DNA from: Bacteroidales bacterium H3
GTDB lineage: Bacteria; Bacteroidota; Bacteroidia; Bacteroidales; Muribaculaceae
DNA: 15,238 nt
Assembly: GCA_001701135.1 (NCBI GenBank)
Contig: DAAN01000020.1
Span: 1 to 15,238 of the forward strand
Direction: 5' to 3'
Below, piece by piece: positions 14,192 to 15,238 of this stretch (positions are counted from its first letter, which is position 1; the number at the start of each line of letters is the position of its first letter). Under the pieces are notes generated by a model. The model saw only the letters and a program-made list of their open reading frames with translations, was not told the DNA's origin and ran no database searches. The translations under genes were made by a program, and so were the position numbers.

Positions 14192-15238
14192 ATGAAAAAG
14201 CACTTTTCGATGATCCGCGGCCTGAGGTCGCTTTGCGCGGCTCTGCTTCTCGGAGCAGGTTCCACCGCAGCCTTCGCCGCTGTCAACAGCGGCAACGCAT
14301 CGCTCTCCGCGCTTGAAATCAAAGTCAGCGGCGAGAACATCGCAACCAATTTCTCAGCCGACAATACCACTCTCGCCATCGATTACGACGGCGTGCTTCC
14401 CACCTACGCATCCTTCTCGGCCGCTCCCGTGGCTTCCGACGGCGTGGTCACCATCTCGCTCAACGGCACCGAGCTGACCAACCACTCGATGGGACAGCTC
14501 GTCGACGGTTCAACCGTCAAGTTCAACGTGAAATCGGGGAGCGCCTCCAAGACCTATACCGTCACCGTCAAGAAACCCACACCTCCCCAGCCCGACCACC
14601 GCACAATCCATTTCAAAGGCGGATGGTCGAATACACCCTATGTCTACATCTACTCCGGCACCAACACCGAGCATGCAGGCAAATGGCCCGGCAAAACCAT
14701 GACCTCGGAATCGGACGGCTGGTACTCCTACGTGCTTCCCGACGAAGCCGGCAAGGATGCCATGGTTATCTTCAACACCGGTGAGAACGGCTCGGAACGC
14801 TATCCAGCCGACCAGGAACCGGGCATCAAGATGGATTTTCAGGGCTACGAAGGCTGGTATCTGCTCAAGGACAAGAAATGGTATGACCAGAACCCCGAAG
14901 GTCCGCAGAAACCCGCCATCAGCGTATCCCCCGCCGGCGGTAAAGTAAAAGGCACCGCCTCGATCGCCATCTCCTTCGGCCATGATCCAAGCTCTGTCTC
15001 CGGCACATTCAACGGCCGGACCCTCCAGCTGTCGACCTCCGGCTCGACAGTCTCTGTCAGCGACTACCTCAACGACGGTCAGACCGGCACTCTGAGCATC
15101 ACAGCCACCAACACAGTAGGCACTACTACTTTCTCAGCTGAGTACACCCGCGACGATTCCACACCCGTCACCACTGTCACAGGCGACTGGCGCGAACTCT
15201 CGATCTATCAGATCATGGTCGGCTCGTTCCAGCACGGC
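14192..15238 (+). CDS. Modular GH13 alpha-amylase with starch-binding module, N-terminal part (runs off window)
   Basis: The frame is open from ATG 14192 to the right edge (349 codons). The signal peptide spans residues 1-29 (LCAALLLGAGSTAAFA). Residues 36-127 resemble a cadherin-like beta-sandwich domain: SLSALEIKVSG, VTISLNGTEL, GSTVKFNVKSGSASKTYTVTV. Residues 137-232 look like a CBM26-type starch-binding module: TIHFKGGWSNTPYVYIYSG, KWPGKTMTSESDGWYSYVL, MVIFNTGENGSERYPADQ and GWYLLKDKKWYD. A second beta-sandwich (243-320, AISVSPAGGKVKGTASIAI onward) leads to GDWRELSIYQIMVGSFQHG (331-349), the first strand of a GH13 barrel. The catalytic residues lie beyond the window. It is 21 bp after the GLUG/T9SS gene and presumably cotranscribed. 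GH13 is inferred from the last motif plus the binding modules; subfamily and anchoring cannot be decided. Confidence 0.85.
   Translation, partial: MKKHFSMIRGLRSLCAALLLGAGSTAAFAAVNSGNASLSALEIKVSGENIATNFSADNTTLAIDYDGVLPTYASFSAAPVASDGVVTISLNGTELTNHSMGQLVDGSTVKFNVKSGSASKTYTVTVKKPTPPQPDHRTIHFKGGWSNTPYVYIYSGTNTEHAGKWPGKTMTSESDGWYSYVLPDEAGKDAMVIFNTGENGSERYPADQEPGIKMDFQGYEGWYLLKDKKWYDQNPEGPQKPAISVSPAGGKVKGTASIAISFGHDPSSVSGTFNGRTLQLSTSGSTVSVSDYLNDGQTGTLSITATNTVGTTTFSAEYTRDDSTPVTTVTGDWRELSIYQIMVGSFQHG

Overview
The window looks like a chromosomal segment of a Bacteroidales bacterium, most likely a gut Muribaculaceae-type organism. Three things point there. The gene families are typical: META and coiled-coil lipoproteins, a Por-type (T9SS) C-terminal sorting signal, GLUG repeats and starch-active GH13 enzymes. 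Several genes have Bacteroidetes promoters (TTTG, about 19-20 bp, then TAnnTTTG). Coding DNA is GC-rich between AT-rich spacers, without strong Shine-Dalgarno sequences. The family-level placement is inference.

Layout. (1) 1-293: the C-terminal end of a probable GH13 alpha-amylase, closed by a strong terminator. (2) 500-5195, + strand: a housekeeping run of panC, panD, ffh, folD and a CapA-like metallophosphatase with short gaps; PanC and PanD supply the last two enzymes needed for pantothenate, Ffh is the SRP GTPase, FolD supplies one-carbon folates. (3) 5341-5558: a tRNA-His unit with promoter, encoded CCA and terminator. (4) 5626-6706: a META-domain lipoprotein and a TM2-family membrane protein with a Q/N/Y-rich prion-like N-terminus; a 9-bp tandem repeat ending in a perfect 24-bp palindrome lies between them. 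(5) 6850-8245, - strand: a TetR regulator followed 13 bp later by fabG. (6) 8427-12156, + strand: a PBP4-type D,D-carboxypeptidase (dacB), an acidic Pro-Glu-repeat protein, rsmI, and a coiled-coil lipoprotein that ends in a strong terminator. (7) 12157-12544: a spacer with a terminator, a long imperfect inverted repeat ending in a T7 run, and a clear promoter. (8) 12545 to the right edge: a secreted GLUG/T9SS protein and the N-terminal half of a modular amylase (cadherin-like domain, starch-binding module, beta-sandwich, GH13 start), apparently one operon for starch use.

Most of the window is ordinary core genome. The points most worth a second look are: a 20-bp tandem duplication that places a 7-codon micro-ORF in ATGA overlap with the start of the Pro-Glu-repeat protein; the TM2 protein with a Sup35-like repeat tail; the hairpin element at 12243-12377; and the GLUG/T9SS-amylase pair. 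I found no clear defence system, complete insertion sequence or CRISPR array.
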